Position numbers and translations under genes: made by a program. From Branchinecta lynchi (lineage: Eukaryota; Arthropoda; Branchiopoda; Anostraca; Branchinectidae), in contig JAKZAP010000018.1 of NCBI GenBank assembly GCA_023053575.1, forward strand, positions 13,730,202 to 13,794,201: DNA of 64,000 nt, given 5' to 3'. Below the pieces are notes generated by a model. That model worked only from the letters and a program-made list of their open reading frames with translations. It searched no databases and had not been told where the DNA came from. Below are positions 10,818-22,415 of the stretch, piece after piece; position 1 is the stretch's first letter, and each line of letters starts with the position of its first letter.

Positions 10818-12175
10818 TCTCGCAGACAACCGTCGACAGCGTGATACACATCGAAGGTAGCAAAACACGGCAAGTGAGAAAATCAGCGTCCTTTTGTCAA
10901 GGGGTTAGAATGTACCGTACAAAATTGGGGTCTCCGGGTTTAGAAATATACGGAGTGATTATGAAGTAGGTTGCGTTAGTATTATAGACGACGACATAGA
11001 ATCGGTGCAAATCAGAGCATGTCGTCTAACGTTAGGGATGAGATATTTTGACTACAGAGCTTTCCTCCTGCTATTAAGGCTGGAAGCCACTACATGCGTC
11101 GGCCGGGAAGATCTAATTTCACGCTTTAGCCGGTCGATGTTTGTCAGTGAAAAGCAAAGAGACATACACCCGAACCAGCACCGATGACAGGAAGGACGCG
11201 GCACCAGAACCTCTTGGTGTCAGTGAAGGATCGTCGAAACCGGCATTTCATTTCTTATGTACCTTATTTTCGAGAGAAAATTAACAAAAAACTGGTGGAT
11301 TCCAAGTGACATATTTGTTTGTAATGATTGTATCCAACTTATTTTAACCCGTTAAACGTAATGGACAACATATTTAGTGCCAATTCGGCGCTACGAGTTG
11401 TATCAATAAAACTATATATCTAATATTCTAGGCTATTCAGCTTTTCGAAGGAATGGGCAAATGAGCACAACTTCAAGGACTTGACCGTTTGCTCACGGGG
11501 GAAAGGGGGGGGGGGTCTTCTACTTCTGATATTTTAATCCGTGGATGAGAATCCTCTAAGCGTCCGTCGTAAAATTAAGAAATTGCTTCGAACCCCTTCG
11601 TAAGGAACGTGATATAGGCTACTGAAGACAAAATAAGAGCCTGTAAACAAGTACTAAAACGGTACCTTGTTGCTCACGGATCTTCTCAGTGTCACGGTCT
11701 CGAATATCTGAATATTTGTGTGAAAAAGAGATTTGGATTTCAGATCTGCCCCATGAGTGGTATGAGAAAAGACGAGAAACCGATTTAAAAAGAAATGGGC
11801 AAGTCGTGGGAACTGATACTTAATGATCAAATGACCACTTTTCATCTCATATAAGATTTTTATTTTCGAATCAAAGCGGCCAAGGAGACACTGCCACACC
11901 CGGCAAGCGACCTCTGGCTAAAAGAGTAATATTTTATTCCGATGCTCAAATTCCCTTTAAAAAACTATGCTGGACATTATAACGACACACGACTTTCACA
12001 AGAGCCAATAAGTCCGAAAAGACGAATTTCTATGTCAATGCCATCAAAAGTAACCTATTTCATGCGTTCCATTGGCCAACAATTCAAGTTTTCTGCTACC
12101 CTTCGATAATGCTAACTAATTTAAAGCCGCTTCTCTACTTGTCGTTTCAACTTCAGTAAACAACGAAGTTTGACG
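10818..12175. other. stretch without recognised gene
   Basis: Mostly unique-looking sequence with a poly-G run near 11505-11515 and open frames of about 80 codons or less with no recognisable similarity. Confidence 0.45.
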
Positions 12176-13195
12176 ATTTCTGGGATCCCAAAACGTAAGT
12201 GGAGGGATACCTATCATTCCGTAAAAGTTGTCCATCTGTCAGTCCGTCTTTCAGCACGATAAGGGAATGAGAAATTTTGATGAAACTTGGTGTGAGGATT
12301 GAAGGGACAGGACCAATTCGTAGACTCGGGCTCTGTAACCCTACATTTAGTGGTGGGGGTCAAATTAAGGGGTACACACATCTTTTTTTTAAGAGCTAAG
12401 AGATCGATTTAGGGGTAAGAAGACATGGTGAACACAAATAAGACAATCATTTTCTCGCCGGACAAGTAGTTCGCCCGGAATACGGAAACAAACGGAAAAT
12501 TTGTTAGAAGTAAAAGTTTTACTTAAAGTTAATTAGGTGTTCTACTTAGGGGAAAGAAGACGTGCTGAATCCGTATATGACAATAATTGTCTACACTGAC
12601 ATATAGCTCGCCCGGAATCCGGCCAAAACATGAAAATTTATTAAAAGTTAAAATTTTATCTGAAGTTGATTATAGGTCTGACATAGGGGTAAGGGGACAT
12701 GCTGAATTAGTTTTTGAGCTTTAGTTTTTTGACGGACAAGTAGTTCATCCGGAATCCGGCCGAAACCGGAAATTTGGCAGAAGTAAGGCAGGAATATTCA
12801 AACAATGTTTACAACGGATACGTCAGCTACGATTCTTCATCAGCGATATTTCGGCCCTTCTTGGCAAGGGTCCTCGTCAGCGTAGCTGAAATATCCGTTG
12901 TAAACATTGTTTAAATATATGTTTCAAAGTCAGCTTGGGCTCAAAGAATATTTATAAGGCAGGGAGTTTTGATCAATTTGGTCGAAGTAGATATATCGTA
13001 TAGGGGTAAACACATATGCTGAATCCAATTCTGAACTTGGTTTTCTCAGATCATTAGCCCTTGGCCTTAATCTGCTTCACAATTTTAATAATAAAAATGT
13101 TCAACGAGTATGGCAAAGACAGAATATCTACAAGACCCAATTGTCTCGATAAATATTACATTTTTGGGATCCCATCGAAACCTTTGGTTATGTTC
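12176..13195 (-). mobile_element. family A element with inserted inverted-repeat element
   Basis: The left edge TGGGATCCCAAAACGTAAG is the 3' hairpin of A. The right edge GGGATCCCATCGAAACC followed by a degenerate TTTGGTTATG is the 5' end. Internal A repeats are present. The copy is interrupted at 12800-12912 by a short palindromic element. Confidence 0.7.
12800..12912. mobile_element. 113-bp inverted-repeat element (MITE-like)
   Basis: About 30-bp arms beginning AAACAATGTTTACAACGG and ending in the complementary sequence; each arm includes CGTAGCTGA/CGTCAGCTACG-like blocks. It sits inside a family A copy that otherwise continues on both sides. No clear target duplication is found. Confidence 0.6.
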
Positions 13196-14299
13196 TTTTC
13201 ATGCAACTTCAACCAATGAACACAATGGTCCATAATGCATTGTACACATTTTCCTAGTAGAATTGGACGACAGAAGTGATTTATTCATTTTTCATCGTAA
13301 GACAAGGGGTGAAGTGTATTTAGAGAAATATAATAAAACTGTGATGTCGACTAAAACTAATCTGACCTTACTTAATAAACAAGAGCTAGAAGCTCAGACG
13401 GTACTTGCAAGGCTGGGTAAGAGGATGAAAGTAAGAATTTGCCAATTTGTGGGTTCGTCGGGTACTAAAGCAAGGTATGCTTACATTAGTGCATCCGGCC
13501 CAACAATAGCTGCGTTTTCGTTCGCAAGTTTGAAGTTACCTTTAAACTCAGTCTCTATTTAAATACCATTTTTGGGCGCCGGTCACAGTTTCTTTGTCCT
13601 TGAAACGTCGAACTTAGAGAGCTAGCAAGTTCGATGTTTGCTTGAACCATCGAAGAAACGTCGACCGGGCAAGTCTCTCTGAAGTCGTAAAGACACTAAT
13701 TAAGCAAACGGTGAATTTTGACGGCGTTCAAAAACGGAAATTAAGCAACCGGCTAAGACAACAGCTAACAAAACTTCGATCAAAAACGCAACTAATACAT
13801 TTTCATGTTCCCAACGGGCCATGATCACTGTCCCAAAGATTTTACTTGCAAATGTGCTTATAAATCTATCCCTGAACTACCAACTTCAAACGATTCCCAA
13901 AATGTATATATATATATATAGAAAGAAGAAGCATACTGCAAATGGCAGATTTCCAGTCTAATATTTGCGATGTCTAATATAGTCTGATATCTATAACGTC
14001 TGATATTTCCAATCAGATTTATTTATTTGTTCTCTTGTTCAAATTTAACGGTTCGGCTCTGCAGCCGGTCCTGTCGAGAGGACGTCCATATTCTCCACGC
14101 CCCTACTAGTGTCTATTGCACAGATACTGAGAATCCCTCCAAAGCCTGCCACAAAAATCAGTGTATGTACACTAAAAGAACATTAGTCCTCCATCTGCAA
14201 GCAATCCCGTGAGTCAAAAATCTTCTGTGTCCTTCGGCACACATTGTGCCCCTTTAAGGAGCCTAAACAAAGAAAAGGCACCTCCGCTGGAGACTACAA
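13196..14299. other. stretch with two small unexplained open frames
   Basis: Two plus-strand frames, 13263-13562 (99 codons, basic, starting MDDRSDLFIFHRKTRG) and 13642-13824 (60 codons), match nothing I recognise and have no domain signature. They could be exonic or eroded transposon sequence. A (TA)n run lies at about 13903-13920. Confidence 0.35.
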
Positions 14300-14535
14300 G
14301 AACAGGAGTCTTGTATTTGTAAGCAAAAGCCTTGAGGCAAAAAAGATCATGGGCCCTTGACTACCCCGAAAACGCATAATTTGGCCAAAAGTATTTTTCC
14401 GATGTGCAGGTGAAGAGGCATACTTTGAGTGTGCTAGGAATCCATTTTAAGCCGAACTCTTGAGGCAGAAATTATCATGGGCCCTTGGTAAAAATCACAA
14501 GAAATCGTTTGGCCAAAAGTATTTCAGCACTATGC
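14300..14535 (+). repeat. two units of a repeat shared with family B 5' region
   Basis: Two units contain CTTGAGGCA...ATCATGGGCCCTTG followed by GGCCAAAAGTATTT. The same unit is found, in either orientation, at 23440-23640, 42480-42830, 63125-63330 and 63780-63890, where it forms the 5' subterminal array of family B. Confidence 0.6.
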
Positions 14536-14583
14536 AGTTACGATCCAATTTCTAAGGAATGGTACAGGCAGTCCTGGTGCAAG

Positions 14584-14936
14584 CAGAGGCGTTACTAGCC
14601 AAAATGTTTGGGGGGGGGGGGGGGGGGGAGAGGCATTTACCGACTGGCTGGTAATTTTTACCGACTGTTTCTGCAGAAAAACGACTGTTTAAAAAAAAAT
14701 GAAAGTTTTGAAAAAAAATCAACTGATTTTCAGGAAAAACGACTATTTTGACGAAAAATCTACTAATTTTCAGAAAAACCGACTGTTTTCATGGAAAAAT
14801 CAAATATTTTTACGAAAAATCGCGGCGCTTCGTGCCGATTCGGTTATTTTTTACCGACTGGCCTGGCCTTTTTTACCGACTGGACAGCATTGGGGGGGGG
14901 GGGGCGTCCCCCCTCCCCCCAGTCGTGACGCCCCTG
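14584..14936. mobile_element. hAT-type MITE, 353 bp, with 8-bp target duplication
   Basis: Terminal inverted repeats CAGAGGCGTTACTA and ...GTGACGCCCCTG are flanked by the 8-bp direct repeat GGTGCAAG (14576-14583 and 14937-14944). The 8-bp duplication and CAGRGGCGT ends are diagnostic of hAT. Inside are 'accgactg-tttt-aaaaac' repeats and two long G/C homopolymers. No transposase is encoded, so mobility would depend on an autonomous relative. Confidence 0.9.
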
Positions 14937-14944
14937 GGTGCAAG

Positions 14945-17446
14945 CAGGGGTGGCCCGAAGCACTTAGACCAGGGGGGGGTGTGAAACCCCTAATTAATAA
15001 TCGTAACCCGCACGTACAGACAAAAATGAACTTTTGCGACTTCGCGGCAACGGCGCACATTCCCCGCCAACAAATAATAGAACTGATGTAAACAGGGTGT
15101 AAAATTAAATGCAATGTATCAGCTGAAACTATTCTTGTAATACAAATTTATCGGTACATAAATTCACCACCTCAGCTTTTCATTTCAGCATTCGCTAAAG
15201 AAGAAAGCTTCCAACGCCTGTACCCAGGACAAACTGAAGCAAGCACAGCCGGCGAAATTTTTTAATCTGCCTTTGTCTGGCAGGATTTAACTACGTACCA
15301 TACAAATTCTATCCTTTAATATTTTTCAAGTTTCAGAATTTCCAGGTCTAATCGAAAAATAAATGACGTGCCATTCTTCTAAATAGAGAATACTACGAAG
15401 TGCGCCGCATGCAAAACTATGTGAAACGCCGAGGAGCCGAGAGGCTTTTTGCGATCAGTGAAAAGTAAAGAATAGCTGTGAAATAACAAATCTGTCCGTC
15501 GAAAAAAGTGAGAAAACAGTGCCAATCGAAAAGAAAGTAGACACAAAGTAGATTTGTTCCGAATTTATAGCAAAAAAAACAACTAATTTTCAAGTTAAAG
15601 ACACGCTTACTAAACAAAACGAGGAAAACAGGTTTGTCAGTACATTTGAAAAAATAAAAATTCGGATTTACGGACGTAACAAACTTTTGGTCTTCGACCG
15701 ACAGGAGTTTCCAGATTCGGATTTGACTTTTGATGTTTCACAAGACGCCAGTTCGCCGACGAGATTAACTTGTCCAGATTATGAGAGTACGGTATACCGT
15801 TTTATTCGTCCATTCGAAACACTGTATATTCATAACTAGAAAAAAAAGTACGTCAAACTGCTGAAACTACATAACTACAAATTGCAAATTAAAAGTGGTT
15901 CGCAGAATGAGATTCCTTTTGTGTAAAAAACCAAACCCGATTCATTGACGAAACAAATTTTCGCCTTTCGCACTGTAGAAACACTATATCTTTCCCCAAC
16001 GCAGCATATTAAAGCACATCTGAAAGGTTTCTATCTGCCTCAATCTTCATCTGCGACCTTACCACCAAATTAGCTCCGAGTCTCAGTACGCGACAAAAGA
16101 TGCTATACACGGCAATTAAAGAACGAGAAGTTCACTTTCAGAGTAACTTAATATAAAAAAAAGATCATTTTCCAGTTGTAGGAGTGTTGAAGACTGGAAT
16201 TTTAGAAGCTTTTCAGATGTGCTTTAACGCTAGCACAGAGGCCTAAGATATACCTCCCAACCAGAATGAGCTATTCCAGCGTCTGCAGAACCCCTCCTGT
16301 CCTGGGAAATGAATTTCGGGTGTACATTAAAATCTTCCTCGTCTTTTCAATCGTTATAGGCTACCCACCTCAATTTCGCTTTGCAGAAATTTTTCCACTG
16401 TTATGGGTGCACTTGTTCCGCGGGTCTCCTGTCATTTGAATTCTGATGGCATTTGTATTAAATTTAAAAATTCCATGCCATCTTTTCCACTTGTTGTCAA
16501 AGTGTGACCAACAATCCATGCACATATCCTTGTCTCTCGCTTTTGGTCTTTAAGGGTTATTCATGTTATGCGGTTAGACTTCACTTTAACAACTAACCTA
16601 TTGTAATTCTGAAAGGCTAAAATCTGAAAGACCTAAGTTACACCGATACAAGTCTCATGATAGTGAAACGGGTAGGCGAATTGCTGCTGCCATGAATCAT
16701 GTCTCCGACCTTACGGGACTACGAAACCTGGTTTAAACGACTCGGACAGGAACTGGTTTACGACTGAAGCTGGGCAATGCCAAAATTGTTTATTTTCCAA
16801 ACCATCCGGATCTTTGACTAAAATTAATGTCCGGGAAACCAGTTCATTCTTTCCACTCGGAAGAGCTGCAGAATGTTTAAATACATCAGTCTCATTAGCG
16901 CACCAGGAAGTATAAAAAGGAATTTTTACGAACTCCAAGAGAAGCTTCCCTAGGAGTCCCAGATACTCTCGTATAGCAATGTATTTGATGAGCACTCCCG
17001 AGGCTTGGGACCCCTAGGTAGAAGTTCACTACAAGCATTTGCCTCCACAACCAATTCTCACCCCAAAGGACTTCGAAACCGTTTTAACCGGATGCACATC
17101 TTACCGTTTATACAGATAGCGCTTCACTCCAGCTTGCTGTGCTAACAGTGATGAGAGGTATATACCCTCATGGTTAATATGGGGTATGGTCTGAGCCGCA
17201 CCGTAAAGTCTCGGTACGGCTTCTCCCCCAATCAGAAGCATCGAAGATTCGAGATAGGGAGGAAGAGTTCTCCAGGGCCAGGTATCTCGGCCAAGTCCCT
17301 CTTCGCCTGAAAAAGAAGAACGGTTGATTGCAGGGCCGACGGCCGGATTTACGTGATCAATTCTCATTCATGCACACGAAAGTTCTTTTTATGCCCGGCA
17401 CCCGATCTGCCTAAGACTTAAAGCACGCAGATGCAGCAGATACAGT
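14945..17446. other. long stretch without recognised gene
   Basis: About 2.5 kb of mostly unique sequence. Minus-strand frames at 16711-16995 (94 codons) and 17101-17367 (88 codons) have no recognisable domain. I do not call them genes. No element ends are recognised. Confidence 0.4.
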
Positions 17447-17560
17447 CAGAGGCGTTACTATCCAAAATATTTGGGGGAGATTAAGGTATTTTGTCGATCG
17501 CCTGGTCATTTGTATCGACTGTTTTTTCGCCAATTATTTCTTTTAGCTATGATAGTCCAT
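17447..17560 (+). mobile_element. hAT-type MITE, 3'-truncated
   Basis: It starts CAGAGGCGTTACTATCC, matching the ends at 14584 and 26015, and carries the 'gtatcgactgtttttt' interior of the 14584 MITE. The second terminus and target duplication are missing. Confidence 0.6.
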
Positions 17561-17922
17561 CTCTTTCAGGAAATTTGAGAGCACCGTTTAACTTCCGGTG
17601 CTGTTCGCTGTAACAAGAACCCAACGTTTTTTTCTGATATACGAACTTGGAAACTGACTTGTGGGACCTTGTGGTCCCTTAAGCCATTAAGAAAATCCAA
17701 AGTCCAACCAGGTTCAACGGGTACCTCGAGAAATCTGAGGAAGGCGACCTGAAGGGTGGTGCAAGAACACCAAGCACCCAACCACCAATTACACTTCCCG
17801 GCTGAGAGAAGAGCAAAGAGGTCAGCACCGCCTGTTTGGCCTGTCGAGGCTAGTGTTGATACCAGTACGCACTACGCGGGGAGGGGGGGCTCCCCATACT
17901 TGACACCTCTCCATATGGTTTC

Positions 17923-18211
17923 GATTCCATTCCAATATTCAAACACGACATAGTTTTGGTTCCAATATTCAAATACGATACAGTTTCAGTTCCAATATTC
18001 GAGCACGATATGGTTTCGGTTCCAATATTCAAATACGATACAGTTTCAGTTCCAATATTCGAGCACGATATGTTTTCGGTTCCAATATTCAAACACGATA
18101 TAGTTCGGTTCCAATATTCAAATACGATACAGTTTCAGTTCCAATATTCGAGCACGATATGGTTTCGGTTCCAATATTCAAACACGATATAGTTTTGGTT
18201 CCAATAGTCTA
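17923..18211. repeat. minisatellite, 30-bp period with 60-bp higher-order unit
   Basis: About ten copies of TTCCAATATTCRARYACGAT-type units alternate between an 'aaatacgatacag' form and a 'gagcacgatatgg' form, so the sequence repeats best every 60 bp. Because 30 and 60 are multiples of three it stays open in frames on both strands (for example 17956-18192), giving spurious periodic peptides. Confidence 0.9.
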
Positions 18212-18649
18212 ACATACATGGTGTTTTTGAAACTCCATCGTTTTTTCAGAAAATGCATAATTCCGTCCCGGCAGTTTTTAGGCTCATTCGGCAACGAGAG
18301 TCTCAAAAACTGTAATCGCGAGCCTGAATCGCTTCGTAAAGAGCCAAACGCTTCAAATACACAGATCAGCGTAGTGCGCTATCAGGGTCGATAAACTGAT
18401 TCGAAAATCTCGAAATCTGGTAAATGAGAATGAATAAAACACTGAGAGACGTAATTTTTTTGCTTTAACTACTACAAATAAGTAACACAGGTAAGGATTT
18501 TGTTTGCCGTTCTTGGCTAGAATTTTAGTATAAGTGAGCGAGTGCCAGGCGATGTGTTGTCTATCATATTCTCCTCGACTTAGCATTCTTCAAGCCTTCT
18601 GCATTTCACCTCCCTCTGCCCACCACCAATTCCTGAAATAACGGTAGGT

Positions 18650-18720
18650 TCAAGGTTCAAGGTTCAAGGTTTAATTTACACTTCTGTATAAAATCAAAAT
18701 AAATAGGGTCAGGCCGGAGA
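18650..18720 (-). repeat. probable LINE 3' tail, (TTGAACC)n
   Basis: On the minus strand, AT-rich sequence ends in GTAAATTAAACC followed by three TTGAACC units, a LINE-like 3' tail. No coding part is recognised upstream. Confidence 0.4.
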
Positions 18721-19154
18721 CACAAGGTCGATTGACAAAAACCCGGTACAATATATAACAAACATATTTTACCTATAACTAATTATATAAATAAATGTTA
18801 ATAATTCCATGACTCACCACCAGACGGGAACCCGCCCCACAAACCCACCGACACTCGGCAAGATCAACCCGAAAAAAAAAAAAAGACTGAGTAGACTGAG
18901 CCTTGAACTATATATGCATTTCCCACGCTTTCCAAGTAACTTCTTGCTTCAACTGCTAAAGTCGCTTAAGGAACGAATGCATGAATGATACTGGCGAAAA
19001 CATCAAGAATATCATCAACAAAAAACCACAGAAAGCTGAAAAAAATACTCTGAAAGTGAGTCATAATTTCAGGTGGCGTTTACCAGATCTTTCTGAGGCA
19101 TAATTCTTCTATCGAACCTCAAACTGAAATGTCCCTTCACCCTAATCTTTTAGT

Positions 19155-19570
19155 TTTTGGGATCCCGGAACCTATGACATCGCAAAAGTTGTCTGTCTGT
19201 CCGTCCGTCCGTCAGCACGATCATTCTCGAAGGGAATGAGATATTTTGATGAAACATGGTGTGGGACTCTTTGGGCCAAGGGAAAGGTCGAGTTCGTGGA
19301 CGGGCTCTAGCTGTAGCCCTACTAGGGGTGGGGGTTCAAAATAAGGGGCAAACAAAATATTTAAATAGCTGATGAAATAGTCGATGAAACGGTCAGAAGA
19401 CATGCTGAACACGATCGTCAAAACCACTTTCTCACCGGACAAGTACTTCGCCCGGAATCCAGCCAAAGCCGGAAAGCTTGTTAAAAATAAAAGTTTTATG
19501 TGAGGCTGATTAGATTTTCGAATTAGGGGTAAGAAGACAAGGGGTAAGTCATGGGTTTCTGGTGCTCTAC
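19155..19570 (-). mobile_element. family A fragment, 3' end and first repeat units
   Basis: It starts at TTTTTGGGATCCC, followed by CCTATGACATCGCAAAAG, the (GTCC/GTCT)n run and GATATTTTGATGAAAC, which is the 3' segment of A in reverse, then one full repeat unit. It breaks off at family B-type sequence at about 19580. Confidence 0.65.
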
Positions 19571-19589
19571 CCCACATAGTTGCCGGAAC

Positions 19590-20410
19590 CCGTCCGGCGT
19601 TGAACTAAATATCGGGGACATGTACTCTTGCTAATTATCAAGTTGCATTCAGTTATGATAACCCGTTCGAAAGTTATGCATGTCGAAAGTTTCCGGCTTT
19701 TCCTCCCTCAAATCCCCCCAGAATAGTCGGAATTGGGAAGTGGCAGTTTCCAAGTCAGTTTTGTCGGATCCGTAATGTGTCTGTCAAGTTTCATCGTCGT
19801 AGCACAAGTGAAAGTACCTTAACTCGCGATCATCGGAATTCCGTGACCCACCTCTAACTCCCCAACAGTGGCCGGATCTAATCCGATTCTGTAAATGCTG
19901 TATCTAGAGCAAAGGTTTGTTATTCGCTCTAGTTCACTCCGATCACTTCATTCTAAGCGTGTCACGATATTTCCGATCCCGCTCGCGACCTCTCCCCCCC
20001 CCCCCGACAGTTGTCGCATTCGGTCTGTATCATCAAATAGAACACGTGTGAAATGTCCTCTTATCATCAGGTTTTACTCGGATCCGATCACCCGCTGGAC
20101 TGTTGTGCATGACACAAGATTTTTGAATTTCCTTTCCTTCCACTCCCCCCAAGATTTCCGGATCGGGGAGACGACTATTTCCAAGTTAATCTGGTCGGGT
20201 CCCTAATTCGCTCGCCTAGTATCATCATCCTAGCCCATCTGGAAGCACCCTGATTCGCGATTACCGGAATTATGGGAAAACCTCTTCAACTCTCTCCACA
20301 GTGCATTGAACCGGCCATGTTCCGTCAATAATGTGGTATGAGTTATGCTTGTTCTTCCCACCAAGTTCCATCCCGACGGTTTGGATTTAGTTAGTGAGTT
20401 GGATTCAGTT
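19590..20410 (+). repeat. family B internal repeat units, no termini
   Basis: Two diverged units of the B core carry CAAGTTTCATCGTCGTAGC, ACTCGCGATCATCGG and TATTTCCAAGTTAATCTGG blocks. No B terminus is present on either side, so this is a fragment. Confidence 0.6.
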
Positions 20411-20679
20411 CCTTGGTGTAGTACTCTAATACTGGAGATGAGTTTTACTTCTATTTTTGCTCAGAACGTCGCACTTATCGAAATATCAGCATGATACTGT
20501 ACATAAACTTATCCAAATCATCAATCTAGACCATCTGACATTTTTTATTCTGGGGGTGGTGGGGTGTGTGGTTTGGAACTAAAAACGTGGATTTTTTCCA
20601 AGGGGTGGGGGGGGGGGGTCCTTTTCTTGAAAGTTGACTAATTTTAGGCTAGATATCAGTAGATTTAATACTTGTGCCC

Positions 20680-22399
20680 CCCCTGGATGTTGAATATAAG
20701 GGGAGGGAGATGCGCTGAATTCATTTTTGAACTTTATTTTTTGGGATCCCAAAACGTAAGTGGAGGGATACCTATGACATCGCAAAAGTTGTCCGTCTGT
20801 CCGTCTGTCTACACGATAACTCTCGAAGGGATTGAGCTATTTTGATGAAACTTGGTGGGAGGATCCTTTGGGTCAAAATACAGGTCAAGTTCGAAGATAG
20901 GCTCTGTAGCTCTATATTTCAGGGTAGGGGAAGGGTTTGAAATTAAGGGATAAAACAAATAATTTTGAAAGCTATTGAGATAGTCGATTATGAGGTGAGA
21001 AGACATGCTGAGCACGATGGTGAAAACCATTTTCTTGTCGGACATGTACTTCGTCTGGAATACGGCAAAAAACGGAAAGTTTGTTAAAAGTAAAAGTTTC
21101 ATTTGAAGTTGATTAAATGTTTGGTTTAGGGGTAAGAAGACATGCTGAACCCGATGGTGCAAACCATTTTCTCGCTGGACATGTAGTTCGTCTGGAATCC
21201 TGGAAAAACCGGAAAGTTGGTTAAAAGAAAAAGTTTCATTTGAAGTTGATTAAATGTTTGACTTAGGGGTAAGAAGACATGCTGAGCATGATAGTGAAAA
21301 TCATTTTCTCGCCGGACGTAGTTCGTCCAGAATCCGACAAAAAACGGAAAGTTTGTTAAAAGTAAAAGTTTATTTTGAAGTTGATTAAATGTTTGATTTA
21401 GGGGTAAGAAGACATGCTGAACACGATAGTGAAATCCATTTTCTCGCTGGACAAGCAGTTCGTCCGGAATACGGCAAATACCGGAAAGTTTGTTAAAAGT
21501 AAAAGTCTCATTTGAAGTTGATTAAATGTTTGATTTAGGGGTAAGAAGACATGCTGAACACGATGGTGAAAACCATTTTTTCGACGGACAACTAGTTCGC
21601 CTGGAATCCGGCCAAAACCGGAAAATATGTTAAAAGCAAAAGTTTTATCTGAAGTTGATTAGATAATAGATTTAGGGGTAAGAAAAGACGCTGAGTCTGT
21701 ATATGATAATCATTTTTAACCCGGACATATAATTAGTCCGGAATCCGGTTGTAGCTGCATTTTTTTTTTAAGTCAAAGTTTTATTTAAAGTTGATTAGAT
21801 GAGGGATAAGGAGATACGCTGGATTCGTTTCCGAATTTTCTTTTTTTGCTCGACTAGTAGTTCGCTCGGAATTCGGGCGAAACCGCGAATTTGGCAGAAG
21901 TAAAGCAGGAAGTTTCGGTCAGTATCGTCAAAATAGATATGGCATATAGAGGTATAGATAGATAGATAGATCGAATATCTGAACTCGGTTTTCTCTGATG
22001 ATTAGCCTAGCGAAGACTGGATCTGGCGAGACAAGACCCAATTGTCTGGATCAAATCTTAGATTTTTGGGATCCCATCGACACCGTTGGTCTTGTTTTTC
22101 CGGACAAGCAGTTCGTAAGGAATTCAGCCGAAACCAGGAATTTGGCAGAAGTAATGCAGGATGTTTCGATCACTTTCGTCAAAATAGATACGACTTTTAG
22201 GGGTAAACACACATGCTGAATCCATATCCGAACTTAGTTTTTTGCTTTTTCTCAAATGACTAAGTATTTGGCTTAATCCGATAATAAATTTTAATAGGAA
22301 AAATGTTCAAGGAGTCTGGCAAACATTGTATCTGGCGAAGGCAAGACCCTATTTTCTGTACCAAACATTAAATGTCTGGGATCACAACCTTAAGTCTTG
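20680..22399 (-). mobile_element. older family A copy split by a younger A
   Basis: Right-hand A sequence (22095-22399), ending at a degenerate 5' terminus (CTTAAGTCTTG), continues the sequence left of 20737 once the inner A copy is removed. The rejoined flanks match the equivalent stretch at 21826-21860 inside the inner copy itself. Confidence 0.65.
20737..22094 (-). mobile_element. family A element, nearly complete
   Basis: Left edge TTTGGGATCCCAAAACG (3' hairpin); right edge CGACACCGTTGGTCTTG (5' end). Between them lie the unique 3' segment, five tandem A units (GACATGCTGA at about 21002, 21139, 21276, 21411 and 21549, period 135-138 bp), degenerate units, and the 5' segment with ACAAGACCCAATTGTCTGG. 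This is the best-preserved tandem array of the family. No coding capacity. It is inserted into another A copy in the same orientation. Confidence 0.78.
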
Positions 22400-22415
22400 T
22401 TTAATTGTAGATACA

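Noticed and set aside
14699..15091. 130-codon plus-strand frame
   Set aside because: Runs through the hAT MITE and its homopolymers into flanking DNA; not a gene.
17850..18192. Periodic open frames on both strands (NIGTET/FKYDTVSV repeats)
   Set aside because: They are produced by a 30-bp minisatellite, whose period is a multiple of three; there is no start context or domain.
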